From positions 1-9,191 of the forward strand of contig JAQVQF010000085.1 of assembly GCA_028701715.1 (NCBI GenBank): a DNA stretch of 9,191 nt. Reading direction: 5' to 3'. The position numbers and the translations under genes are program-made. The notes below the pieces were generated by a model, which ran no database searches, was not told the DNA's origin, and saw only the letters and a program-made list of their open reading frames with translations. This DNA comes from Eubacteriales bacterium. Its GTDB lineage: Bacteria > Bacillota > Clostridia > Oscillospirales > CAG-382. Position 1 is the first letter of the stretch, and the number at the start of each line of letters is the position of its first letter. Below, in pieces: positions 1 to 5,997 of this stretch.

Positions 1-2
1 TC

Positions 3-62
3 GTCACGATGTTAGGAGAGGAAGCGCCCTCCGTGTGGGAAGAAAGCATGGTTAAGCTATGA
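3..62 (+). CDS. 3' end of an unidentified upstream gene (partial)
   Basis: An open frame enters from the left edge and ends at a TGA at 60-62. The visible C-terminal peptide is VTMLGEEAPSVWEESMVKL. The stop overlaps the start of the M50 protease gene in an ATGA arrangement, the same type of junction as scpA/scpB and yhbY/nadD further on. This supports a real translated gene end over chance. The other two forward frames close within the first 55 nt. Nineteen residues are too few to assign a family, and I do not recognise the tail. Confidence 0.45.
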   Translation, partial: VTMLGEEAPSVWEESMVKL

Positions 63-793
63 TTATCAGCGCGATAAGAGACGGAAATATTACAGGCGCA
101 ATATTTATCCTTGTATCCATATTGATATCGCTTACCGTACATGAATACTCGCACGGTTATATCGCTTACAAGTGCGGTGATAATACCGCCCGCAATTTCG
201 GAAGGCTGACCTTGAATCCAATAAAGCATCTGGATATATTCGGATTTTTGGCGATGATGCTCGCGGGTTTCGGCTGGGCAAAGCCCGTACCCGTGAATAT
301 GCGCAACATGAGAAAGCCGAGACGCGACATAGCGCTGGTTTCCCTTGCGGGACCTGTGTCGAATTTTATACTTGCGTTCATAGGCGTTTTATTCTATAAA
401 ATATTCTTTACACTGCTTGACCCTGCCGAAATTATCATTAACGGAAAAGTCGAAATAATTTCCAACCTCACCAGCGACTTCGCTTATAATCTATTTCACA
501 ATTTTTGCAACTTCTTTTATTATTTTTCCATATTGAATTTAGGTCTCGGTCTTTTTAATCTTTTACCCATCCCGCCCCTTGACGGGTCGAAAATTCTGTC
601 TTCCATACTTCCGCCGAGAATCGGCTACAGATTTTTACAGCTGGAAAGATACGCGGGATTGTTTATACTCACTCTCTTTGCGCTATCGAGACTCGGAGGG
701 CTTGATTTCATCTTCACACCGCTTATATATTTGAGAGACTTGATATGGGAAGGGTTCAATAAGCTTATCGGTCTTCTGCCGTTTATTTATTGA
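59..793 (+). CDS. M50-family (site-2-protease-like) zinc membrane metalloprotease
   Basis: This is an integral membrane zinc metalloprotease of the S2P/YwhC type, expected to cleave membrane-embedded or membrane-proximal substrates. The zinc-binding HEYSH (HExxH) is at residues 28-32, inside the first hydrophobic segment (about 13-36). A GWAKPVPVN element (72-80) and SLAGPVSN (95-102) follow. The second metal-ligand motif, NLLPIPPLDG, is at 167-176, with D175 as the likely third ligand. Several hydrophobic segments are visible (about 60-75, 95-120, 150-172, 198-215). The 244-residue length suits the short family without a PDZ domain. The ATG at 59 overlaps the previous stop, and only a weak purine-rich stretch lies upstream, so translational coupling is likely. 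The next gene, scpA, starts 1 nt after the stop. M50 genes commonly sit beside scpAB in Clostridia. The substrate cannot be inferred. Confidence 0.93.
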   Translation: MIISAIRDGNITGAIFILVSILISLTVHEYSHGYIAYKCGDNTARNFGRLTLNPIKHLDIFGFLAMMLAGFGWAKPVPVNMRNMRKPRRDIALVSLAGPVSNFILAFIGVLFYKIFFTLLDPAEIIINGKVEIISNLTSDFAYNLFHNFCNFFYYFSILNLGLGLFNLLPIPPLDGSKILSSILPPRIGYRFLQLERYAGLFILTLFALSRLGGLDFIFTPLIYLRDLIWEGFNKLIGLLPFIY

Positions 794-794
794 C

Positions 795-1508
795 ATGGAA
801 GCGTTAAATTTAAAGCTGGAGCAATACGAAGGTCCTCTTGACCTTCTGCTGTCGCTGATACAAAAGCATAAAATAGATATTTTCGACATCCCCATTGCCG
901 AACTCACCGAACAGTATCTCAGTTATATCGCGGAAACGGAATCATACAATATGGAGCTTTCAAGCGATTTTATCTGCATGGCAAGCGAGCTTACCTATAT
1001 AAAATCAAAAATGTTGCTGCCTGTCGTTCCGGAAGAAGATCCCCGCAAGGAGCTGGTGGACGCGCTGCTCGAATACCGAAAGGCAAAGCTTGCCGCCGAA
1101 TTTCTTCAAAACCGGGCGGATGAATTTTTCGACCGCTTTACCAAAGAGCCTGACGAAACCGACGGAATATACGAAAAAAAGCATTCGGTGGATTTGCTTA
1201 CCGAAGCCTTTAAAAATCTCGGCAAACGCATAAACATAAGCCCGGAAAATCGTGTGGAGCTCTTTGAAAAGCTGAAGAAGGAAAGGCATTTTACGGTCGA
1301 GGAAAAGATATTTTTCACCCTCAGATTTTTATTCGACGAAAGCAGGCATGAATTTTCCTCTCTTTTTAACGCATGCCGTACCATAGGCGAAATCGTCGCC
1401 GTCTTTTTGGCGCTGCTCCAGCTTGTCAGGAGCGGAAGAGTCAATGTCGTCAGAGAAGGAACGGAAACATATCTTATTTTAATTAAAAACCTGGAGGACG
1501 CCGGATGA
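795..1508 (+). CDS. scpA: Segregation and condensation protein A
   Basis: ScpA is the kleisin subunit of the bacterial SMC-ScpA-ScpB condensin, which compacts and segregates the chromosome. The N-terminal signature YEGPLDLLL (residues 11-19) followed by HKIDIFDIPIAELTEQYL (25-42) is the classic SMC-neck-binding helical domain. KSKMLLP (70-76) is another conserved element. The middle (about 80-170) is charged and more variable and would hold the ScpB-binding segment. The C-terminal part (about 165-230), with EIVAVFLALLQLVRSGRV at 199-216, fits the winged-helix domain that contacts the SMC head. The 237-residue length is normal. The gene starts 1 nt after the M50 stop and overlaps scpB by 4 nt, so the two Scp proteins are probably translationally coupled and made in matched amounts. 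No defect is visible. Confidence 0.97.
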   Translation: MEALNLKLEQYEGPLDLLLSLIQKHKIDIFDIPIAELTEQYLSYIAETESYNMELSSDFICMASELTYIKSKMLLPVVPEEDPRKELVDALLEYRKAKLAAEFLQNRADEFFDRFTKEPDETDGIYEKKHSVDLLTEAFKNLGKRINISPENRVELFEKLKKERHFTVEEKIFFTLRFLFDESRHEFSSLFNACRTIGEIVAVFLALLQLVRSGRVNVVREGTETYLILIKNLEDAG

Positions 1509-2071
1509 ATCCGACACAGCTGGACGCCGCTCTGGAAGCCGTACTCTTCGCGTCGGGGTCTCCCGTCTCGCTCGAAAAGCTTTCGGAGATATTTTGTACA
1601 GATAAAACAGAAACGGCCGATTCCGCCGCACGCGTGGCGAACCGTCTTGAGGACGGCGGTCACGGCATTGAGCTTATTTTCGTGGACGGCTCATATCAGC
1701 TATGCACAAAAGCCTGCTTTGCGGAGCATGTAAAAAAAGCGCTTGAGCTGCGCAAGACGCCTCCGCTTACAAAAGCGTCGCTTGAGGTGCTGGCCGTTGT
1801 TTCCTACAATCAGCCCGTAACCAAATCATTTATAGAGACGATACGCGGGGTTGATTCCGACGGCATAGTTAATTCCCTTTGCGATAAAGGGCTGATAAGG
1901 GAATGCGGTCACCTTGACGCACCGGGAAGACCGACGCTTTTCGGTACAACCGAAAGCTTTTTAAGATGCTTCGGGCTGGAATCCATAAGCCGTTTGCCTA
2001 AAATAGATCTTGAGGAACAAATAACTCTCCTACCCGATGACATGGAATTGACAGCGAAAGGACAGCTTTGA
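1505..2071 (+). CDS. scpB: Segregation and condensation protein B
   Basis: ScpB is the winged-helix dimer (kite) subunit that binds ScpA in the SMC condensin complex. The N-terminal helix-turn region (residues 5-30, LDAALEAVLFASGSPVSLEK) matches the family start. The second winged-helix domain carries SLEVLAVVSYNQPVTK (92-107) and IETIRGVDSD (110-119). GLIRECGHLDAPGRPTLFGT (129-148) and FGLESISRLP (156-165) are strong ScpB hallmarks. The 188-residue length is typical. A good Shine-Dalgarno, GGAGG (1493-1497), lies 7 nt before the ATG, inside the end of scpA. The final two codons and the stop fall in a heptamer tandem repeat (2064-2091), so the extreme C-terminus has probably been shaped by repeat growth. 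Confidence 0.97.
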   Translation: MNPTQLDAALEAVLFASGSPVSLEKLSEIFCTDKTETADSAARVANRLEDGGHGIELIFVDGSYQLCTKACFAEHVKKALELRKTPPLTKASLEVLAVVSYNQPVTKSFIETIRGVDSDGIVNSLCDKGLIRECGHLDAPGRPTLFGTTESFLRCFGLESISRLPKIDLEEQITLLPDDMELTAKGQL

Positions 2072-2091
2072 GCTTTGAGCTATGAGCTTTT
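2064..2091 (+). repeat. Heptamer tandem repeat across the scpB stop codon
   Basis: Four consecutive 7-nt units occur: AGCTTTG, AGCTTTG, AGCTATG and AGCTTTT. Degenerate continuation (AGGCTTTGG, then CTTTT) runs to about 2106. The first unit contains the last scpB codons and its TGA. The rest occupies most of the 58-nt gap before the DUF2953 gene. Short heptad arrays like this resemble the short tandemly repeated sequences described in some other bacteria, but I cannot assign the array to a named family. Confidence 0.8.
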
Positions 2092-2129
2092 AGGCTTTGG
2101 CTTTTAAATATAAGAAAGGCACGGGCATT

Positions 2130-2729
2130 ATGACCGCTCTTTATATAACAGCAGGAATACTGCTTATTTTAGTGCTGATGCTGTTTTTGAAAATTTCCTT
2201 CCGTATAAGCTGGTGCGGAGACCTTCTGATAGCGTTTAGGGTCGGCTTTTATAAAAAGGAGTACCGTCTTTTCGGTCAAAAGGCCGAACCGGAAGAGGCG
2301 GAGGCAATACCGCCGAAGCATAAAAAACCGGGGGAAACGAAAGAAGAGCCGGTTTCGTTAAAGCAAATGCTGCCGATAATAAAAGAAACCCTGACAGAGC
2401 TTTATGTCAAAACCAAAAAGCATATACGCCTTGACAGGTATATCGTAAAAATCGCCGTCGCCACGGATGATCCCGCCAAAACCGGCATCCTGTACGGCGT
2501 TGTGGCGGGAAGCGCCTCATCCCTGCTGCGCTTGGCGGAGGGTATCGGGCATAAAACAAAGAGACGCGGCGAAATATATACCGAGGTTATCCCTGATTTT
2601 ATTGCCGAAAAACCCGACATCCATATTGACATAATACTATCTACACGCGTATGGAGAGGACTTTCCATGGTATACTCGCTTACAAACGGTTATAATAAAT
2701 ATAAAAAGCTCAAAACGAAAGGGGCCTGA
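2130..2729 (+). CDS. DUF2953 (YtfI-like) membrane-anchored protein
   Basis: The 199-residue product opens with an N-terminal transmembrane segment (residues 2-20, TALYITAGILLILVLMLFL). A charged linker rich in E, K and P follows (about 50-75). The C-terminal half contains DDPAKTGILYGVVAGSASSL (113-132) and ends in VWRGLSMVYSLTNGYNKYKK (174-193), matching the DUF2953 pattern. Its neighbour on the 3' side is a GerW/YtfJ-family gene. DUF2953 proteins next to ytfJ (ytfI in Bacillus subtilis) are a known sporulation-associated pair, so a forespore or membrane role is inferred from context. I chose the ATG at 2130 because AAAGG (2115-2119) lies 10 nt upstream and the hydrophobic segment begins at once. 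A TTG at 2097 would add 11 residues but lies inside the degenerate repeat and lacks a ribosome binding site. Biochemical function is unknown. Confidence 0.85.
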   Translation: MTALYITAGILLILVLMLFLKISFRISWCGDLLIAFRVGFYKKEYRLFGQKAEPEEAEAIPPKHKKPGETKEEPVSLKQMLPIIKETLTELYVKTKKHIRLDRYIVKIAVATDDPAKTGILYGVVAGSASSLLRLAEGIGHKTKRRGEIYTEVIPDFIAEKPDIHIDIILSTRVWRGLSMVYSLTNGYNKYKKLKTKGA

Positions 2730-2731
2730 AT

Positions 2732-3190
2732 ATGTACGACATACCTCTCAAACAGGTAATTGACGCTTCGCTTTCCAAAATAGGCAGCGTAGCAGACGTC
2801 AACACCGTTATCGGTCAACCGATAACCACTCCGAACGGGGTAACCATAATACCCTTTTCCAAGGTATCCGTGGGCTTTGCCTCCGGCGGAGCGGATTACG
2901 ACGGCAAAACACCCGACTCCGATAAACCTCCCCATTTCGCGGGCGGCAACGGCGCCGGAATATCCGTGACTCCTTTGGGATTCCTCGTCATCGATAAAGA
3001 AGAGGTCAGAATGCTTGATCTTAAGCATGACGAATCCTTTATGCCCGCGCCGAACGATCCCGTCAACAAAACCATAGACGCCATCAACGGAATAGTGGAC
3101 AAAGCTCCTTCGCTTATATTGAAAATTAAAGATTTGTTCGCCAAAAAAGACAAAAACGACGCGGATACGGACGCGAAAAAAGAAGACTAA
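2732..3190 (+). CDS. ytfJ: GerW/YtfJ-family sporulation protein
   Basis: The 152-residue protein is of the GerW (YtfJ) family. In Bacillus subtilis YtfJ is a sporulation protein linked to germination-enzyme function. The conserved core includes VIGQPITTPNGVTIIPFSKV (residues 26-45), followed by VGFASGGADY (47-56) and the glycine-rich FAGGNGAGISVTPLGFLVID (69-88). No signal peptide or membrane segment is visible. The C-terminal tail (about 131-152) is a Lys/Asp-rich, probably disordered extension. AAAGGGG (2718-2724) lies 7 nt before the ATG and is a strong Shine-Dalgarno. The start follows the DUF2953 stop by 2 nt, so the two genes are almost certainly co-transcribed. Non-spore-forming relatives can carry GerW homologues too, so this does not prove sporulation. 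Confidence 0.92.
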   Translation: MYDIPLKQVIDASLSKIGSVADVNTVIGQPITTPNGVTIIPFSKVSVGFASGGADYDGKTPDSDKPPHFAGGNGAGISVTPLGFLVIDKEEVRMLDLKHDESFMPAPNDPVNKTIDAINGIVDKAPSLILKIKDLFAKKDKNDADTDAKKED

Positions 3191-3227
3191 AAAAGCTGAA
3201 ACAACCGAAAAAGAATAAAATGGTTTA

Positions 3228-3252
3228 TACCTCAATATTATTTATTGGGGTG
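3228..3252 (+). promoter_or_regulatory. Hairpin sequestering the carboxypeptidase ribosome binding site
   Basis: In the only sizeable gap of the window after 2130 (3191-3258), bases 3228-3237 can pair with 3243-3252. This gives a 10-bp stem (CCTCAATA against TATTGGGG plus two flanking pairs, with two G-U pairs) and a 5-nt loop. The GGGG of the downstream gene's Shine-Dalgarno (3247-3250) is wholly in the 3' arm, and the TTG start follows 6 nt after the stem. No U-run follows, so it does not look like an intrinsic terminator. Occlusion of translation initiation is an inference from base pairing alone. Confidence 0.45.
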
Positions 3253-3258
3253 AGTTGA

Positions 3259-4410
3259 TTGAAATTTCAGGTTGTTATATTTGCTGTTTTTATCGCTGCC
3301 GTGCTGTTGCTGGCTCCCGTTTACGGTAACGGTGTCGCCGACGCCGAATATGTTTTCGCGGCGGCAAACGATATATACGGCTTTGAAAACGATTCAGCCG
3401 TTAAAACATCCGCGCAATCCGCCTTGCTGATGGACGCGGACAGCGGAAGAGTGCTTTATGCGAAAAACGAGAACACGATTCTGCCCATGGCAAGCACCAC
3501 GAAAATAATGACCGCGGTCATTATTCTTGAAACGCTGGATATGAACAGCGAAATTAAGGTTACAAAGGAATCCGTCGGTATCGAAGGTTCATCGATATAT
3601 CTTATGGAAGGCGAAACGCTGACCGTCAGTGAGCTGCTGTACGGGCTTCTGCTGCGTTCGGGAAACGACGCCGCCAACGCCCTCGCCGTAGCCTGCGCCG
3701 GAAATATCGAAAATTTCGCAAACATGATGAACCGCAAGGCGGAGGAGCTGGGGCTCACTCACACGCGCTTTGCCAATCCGAGCGGCTTGCCGGACGAAAA
3801 CCACCATACAACCGCTTATGACCTTGCCGTGCTCGCAAGCTATGCCATAAAAAATCCCGATTTTGTCAAAATAACCTCCACGCTGAGAGCGACAATATCC
3901 GACGGGAGTCGCTATTTGGTGAACCGCAATATTTTATTGCGTTCATATGAAGGTATGATAGGCGTTAAAACGGGCTATACCTCCGCCGCGGGGCGATGCC
4001 TGGTGACGGCCGCCAAAAGAGACGGCGTAACCTTGGTGGCGGTCACGCTCAACGACGGCAATATTTGGAACGATCATACCGCCATGCTCGATTACGGCTT
4101 CGGTTTTCTTGAATCTGTGACTGCTCTAAAAGCGGGTGAGGTTGTCACCGAAATGCCGGTCACCGGCGGTAAGGCAGCTTCAATAACCGCGTCCAATACA
4201 ACGGATTTCATATGCTCGGTACCCAAGGGCGCAACGATATATATAACAATAGCTTCCAAAAAAATTTTGTACGCACCGATATCGGTCGGCGACATTGTCG
4301 GAGAAGTCGTTATATACGCCGACGGCATACGGGTCGGCAGCGTTCCGCTGGTGTCGTCGGATAACGTTAAATATAAAAAGCTCAACTTTTTTGAAAGGTT
4401 TCTCGATTGA
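3259..4410 (+). CDS. D-alanyl-D-alanine carboxypeptidase (S11, DacF/PBP5-like), secreted
   Basis: This is a low-molecular-weight penicillin-binding protein that removes the terminal D-Ala from peptidoglycan pentapeptides and so limits cross-linking. It acts outside the membrane. A signal peptide occupies about residues 1-29 (VVIFAVFIAAVLLLAPVYG core). The serine-peptidase motifs are complete: STTK at 79-82 (nucleophile S79, K82), SGN at 134-136 and KTG at 237-239. The region from about 286 to 370 fits the beta-rich PBP5 C-terminal domain. The last residues (KLNFFERFLD) are only a short possible membrane anchor. The 383-residue length is normal. The start is a TTG, supported by GGGGTG (3247-3252) 6 nt upstream and by the signal peptide beginning there. 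The next gene begins immediately after the stop. The position downstream of scpAB and ytfIJ-like genes favours a DacF/DacB-like, possibly spore-cortex, role, but a vegetative role is equally possible. Confidence 0.95.
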   Translation: MKFQVVIFAVFIAAVLLLAPVYGNGVADAEYVFAAANDIYGFENDSAVKTSAQSALLMDADSGRVLYAKNENTILPMASTTKIMTAVIILETLDMNSEIKVTKESVGIEGSSIYLMEGETLTVSELLYGLLLRSGNDAANALAVACAGNIENFANMMNRKAEELGLTHTRFANPSGLPDENHHTTAYDLAVLASYAIKNPDFVKITSTLRATISDGSRYLVNRNILLRSYEGMIGVKTGYTSAAGRCLVTAAKRDGVTLVAVTLNDGNIWNDHTAMLDYGFGFLESVTALKAGEVVTEMPVTGGKAASITASNTTDFICSVPKGATIYITIASKKILYAPISVGDIVGEVVIYADGIRVGSVPLVSSDNVKYKKLNFFERFLD

Positions 4411-5394
4411 ATGGATTATAAAAGCATTAAATTACAAAAATTCGTATCCGACTGCGGGCTGATGTCACGGCGGGAAGCGGAAGCTGAAATCAGCGCGGGC
4501 GCTTTTACCGTAAACGGTGCCGTCGCAAAGCTCGGAGACCGTATCATACCTTCACGGGATCTGATAAAATACAAGAACGATGTATTAAAAAAGACAAGCA
4601 TACGGCATTATATCATGCTAAACAAGCCTTCCGGCTATGTCACCACCCTTGCCGATGAGTTCGGACGCGAAACCGTCTGCTCGTTAATCGACCTGCCGAT
4701 CAGGCTGTACCCGGTCGGAAGGCTCGATAAAAACAGCGAAGGGCTTTTAATAATGACCAACGACGGCGAATTCGCCAACCGCATGACACATCCGCGCTAT
4801 CATCAAAAAAAACGGTATCTTGTCACGGTAAACGGCTTTGCCGACAACAACGCCGTGGACAAGCTGCAGCATATGAAGACGCTCGACGGGGAGCCGATTC
4901 TTCCCTTGGATATAAAAATTAACGAAAGAAACGAAAACGCATCCAAGCTGATATTCACGCTTGCGGAGGGTAAAAACCGCCAGATACGCCGCATGTGCGA
5001 AGCCGCGGGACTTACGATAATGCAGCTCAAACGCTTCGCCGTCGGGAGTTTGCAAATCGGGGATCTGAAACCGGGAGCGTGGAGACATCTGACGCCGGAT
5101 GAAGTTAAGGAGTTAACGGGAGATTATGATAACGACAAAGCAAAGAGCATACCTGAGAACGCTGTCAAACAGCATGGAAGCGCTGTATCAGACAGGCAAA
5201 AACGGAATAACGGAAACCGTTTTAAAAACGCTCGACGACGCCCTGGAAGCGCGGGAGCTGATAAAAATAACGGTGCTGGAAACAAATCCGGAAAATCCGA
5301 AAGAAGCCATGAAAATCCTCACGGAAAAGCTGTCATGCAAGCCGGTGCAGGTAATAGGCCGAAAAGTGGTCATCTACCGCGCAAGCAAAAATAA
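4411..5394 (+). CDS. rluB: 23S rRNA pseudouridine synthase, RluB-type, with overprinted C-terminal tail
   Basis: This is an RsuA/RluB-family enzyme that isomerises a uridine of 23S rRNA to pseudouridine. The N-terminal S4 RNA-binding domain (residues 5-55) begins KLQKFVSDCGLMSRREAE. The catalytic domain has NKPSGYVTT (71-79), GRLDKNSEGLLIMTNDGE (103-120) with catalytic aspartate D106, and EGKNRQIRRMCEAAG (186-200). The family core normally ends near LKPGAWRHLTPDEVKELTG (219-237). Here the frame stays open for about 90 more residues, to 327. That tail is basic and low in hydrophobics (about 21 Lys/Arg against 8 Asp/Glu). All of it from residue 239 is encoded out of frame over yhbY. The ATG directly follows the carboxypeptidase stop, with GAAAGG (4393-4398) 12 nt upstream. 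The enzyme assignment is firm. RluB versus a close RsuA-family paralogue, and whether the tail is functional, are not. Confidence 0.93.
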   Translation: MDYKSIKLQKFVSDCGLMSRREAEAEISAGAFTVNGAVAKLGDRIIPSRDLIKYKNDVLKKTSIRHYIMLNKPSGYVTTLADEFGRETVCSLIDLPIRLYPVGRLDKNSEGLLIMTNDGEFANRMTHPRYHQKKRYLVTVNGFADNNAVDKLQHMKTLDGEPILPLDIKINERNENASKLIFTLAEGKNRQIRRMCEAAGLTIMQLKRFAVGSLQIGDLKPGAWRHLTPDEVKELTGDYDNDKAKSIPENAVKQHGSAVSDRQKRNNGNRFKNARRRPGSAGADKNNGAGNKSGKSERSHENPHGKAVMQAGAGNRPKSGHLPRKQK

Positions 5395-5419
5395 CCCTAA
5401 AATAGTATTGCCCAAATGA
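5126..5419 (+). CDS. yhbY: YhbY-type CRM-domain ribosome assembly RNA-binding protein
   Basis: YhbY (YqeI in Bacillus) is a small CRM-domain protein that associates with pre-50S particles. The 97-residue product is full length. It has the typical start MITTKQRAYLRTLSNSMEAL, the GKNG loop at residues 24-27, ALEARELIKITVL at 39-51 and QVIGRKVVIYR at 75-85. It lies in the frame +1 relative to rluB, which overlaps it for 269 nt (5126-5394). The codons of this frame look like normal genes of the window, so this is the conserved partner of the overlap. CGGGAG (5117-5122) is only 3 nt from the ATG, and AAGGAG (5107-5112) is 13 nt away, so initiation may depend on ribosomes translating rluB. The stop overlaps the nadD start in ATGA. 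Confidence 0.95.
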   Translation: MITTKQRAYLRTLSNSMEALYQTGKNGITETVLKTLDDALEARELIKITVLETNPENPKEAMKILTEKLSCKPVQVIGRKVVIYRASKNNPKIVLPK

Positions 5420-5997
5420 AGATAGGCGTTTTCGGCGGAGCTTTCGATCCGCCTCACATGGGCCATATAAGGGCGGCGCGGCGGGTTTTGGATTTTATCG
5501 GGCTGGACTTGCTTTACATAGTCCCGGCTTATGTCGCGCCTTTAAAGGAAGGCCCTTCCGCAACGCCCGAGCAGAGGCTTGAAATGTGCCGTCTTGCTTT
5601 TAGCTTTGACAGCGAAAAAGCGGTAATATCCGATTATGAAATCGCAAAGGGCGGAATAAGCTATACAAAGGACACAATAAGGTACTTTTTAACGCAATAT
5701 CCGGATCCTTCCGACACGCTGTATTTAATAATAGGCACCGATCAGCTTATGCAGCTTAACAAATGGAAGAAACCCGAGTATATTTTCGCCAATACCCATA
5801 TCGCCGTGGTTTCAAGGTACGGCGACGGAATACCCGAAAAGGAGCTTGAGAAATACGCGTCGCAGGGTGCCCGACTTATTAAGGTGGATATAGATGTTAC
5901 GGAGGTTTCCTCCACCGAAATAAGATGCGGCGACAGATGCGAGCTTATTGACAATAAAGTAAAGGAATATATAGAAGCTCATGGACTTTACAGATAA
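5416..5997 (+). CDS. nadD: Nicotinate-nucleotide adenylyltransferase
   Basis: NadD transfers AMP from ATP to nicotinate mononucleotide, giving deamido-NAD, the penultimate step of NAD synthesis in the cytosol. The nucleotidyltransferase signature GGAFDPPHMGH (residues 7-17) holds the HxGH motif (H14-H17). YIVPAYVAPLK (34-44) and LIIGTDQLMQLNKW (104-117) are NadD-specific. SSTEIR (165-170) is the C-terminal ISSTxxR motif that contacts the triphosphate. The 193-residue length is typical. The start lies in the ATGA of the yhbY stop, and I see no convincing Shine-Dalgarno, so translation is probably coupled. The C-terminal 17 nt overlap yqeK, the usual partner in Bacillota. Confidence 0.97.
   Translation: MKIGVFGGAFDPPHMGHIRAARRVLDFIGLDLLYIVPAYVAPLKEGPSATPEQRLEMCRLAFSFDSEKAVISDYEIAKGGISYTKDTIRYFLTQYPDPSDTLYLIIGTDQLMQLNKWKKPEYIFANTHIAVVSRYGDGIPEKELEKYASQGARLIKVDIDVTEVSSTEIRCGDRCELIDNKVKEYIEAHGLYR

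Noticed and set aside
1106..1663. 185-codon minus-strand open frame over scpA/scpB
   Set aside because: It is antisense to two conserved genes, with no recognisable product or translation signal.
2690..3235. 181-codon minus-strand open frame over ytfJ
   Set aside because: It is a shadow of ytfJ. Its aromatic and glycine-rich translation is what antisense reading of this gene gives.
3228..3252. Intrinsic terminator between ytfJ and the carboxypeptidase gene
   Set aside because: The stem is AU-rich in its lower part and is followed by TGAGTTGATTG, not a T-run, so termination is unlikely.
3191..3258. Possible promoter before the carboxypeptidase gene (TATTAT at 3236-3241)
   Set aside because: No matching -35 hexamer lies at a normal distance, and transcription from there would leave almost no leader before the ribosome binding site. 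The spore-sigma consensus elements also fit poorly.
3260..3269. Ten-base perfect palindrome TGAAATTTCA at the carboxypeptidase start codon
   Set aside because: It is short, AT-rich and within coding sequence (KF codons). It is not distinguishable from chance as an operator.
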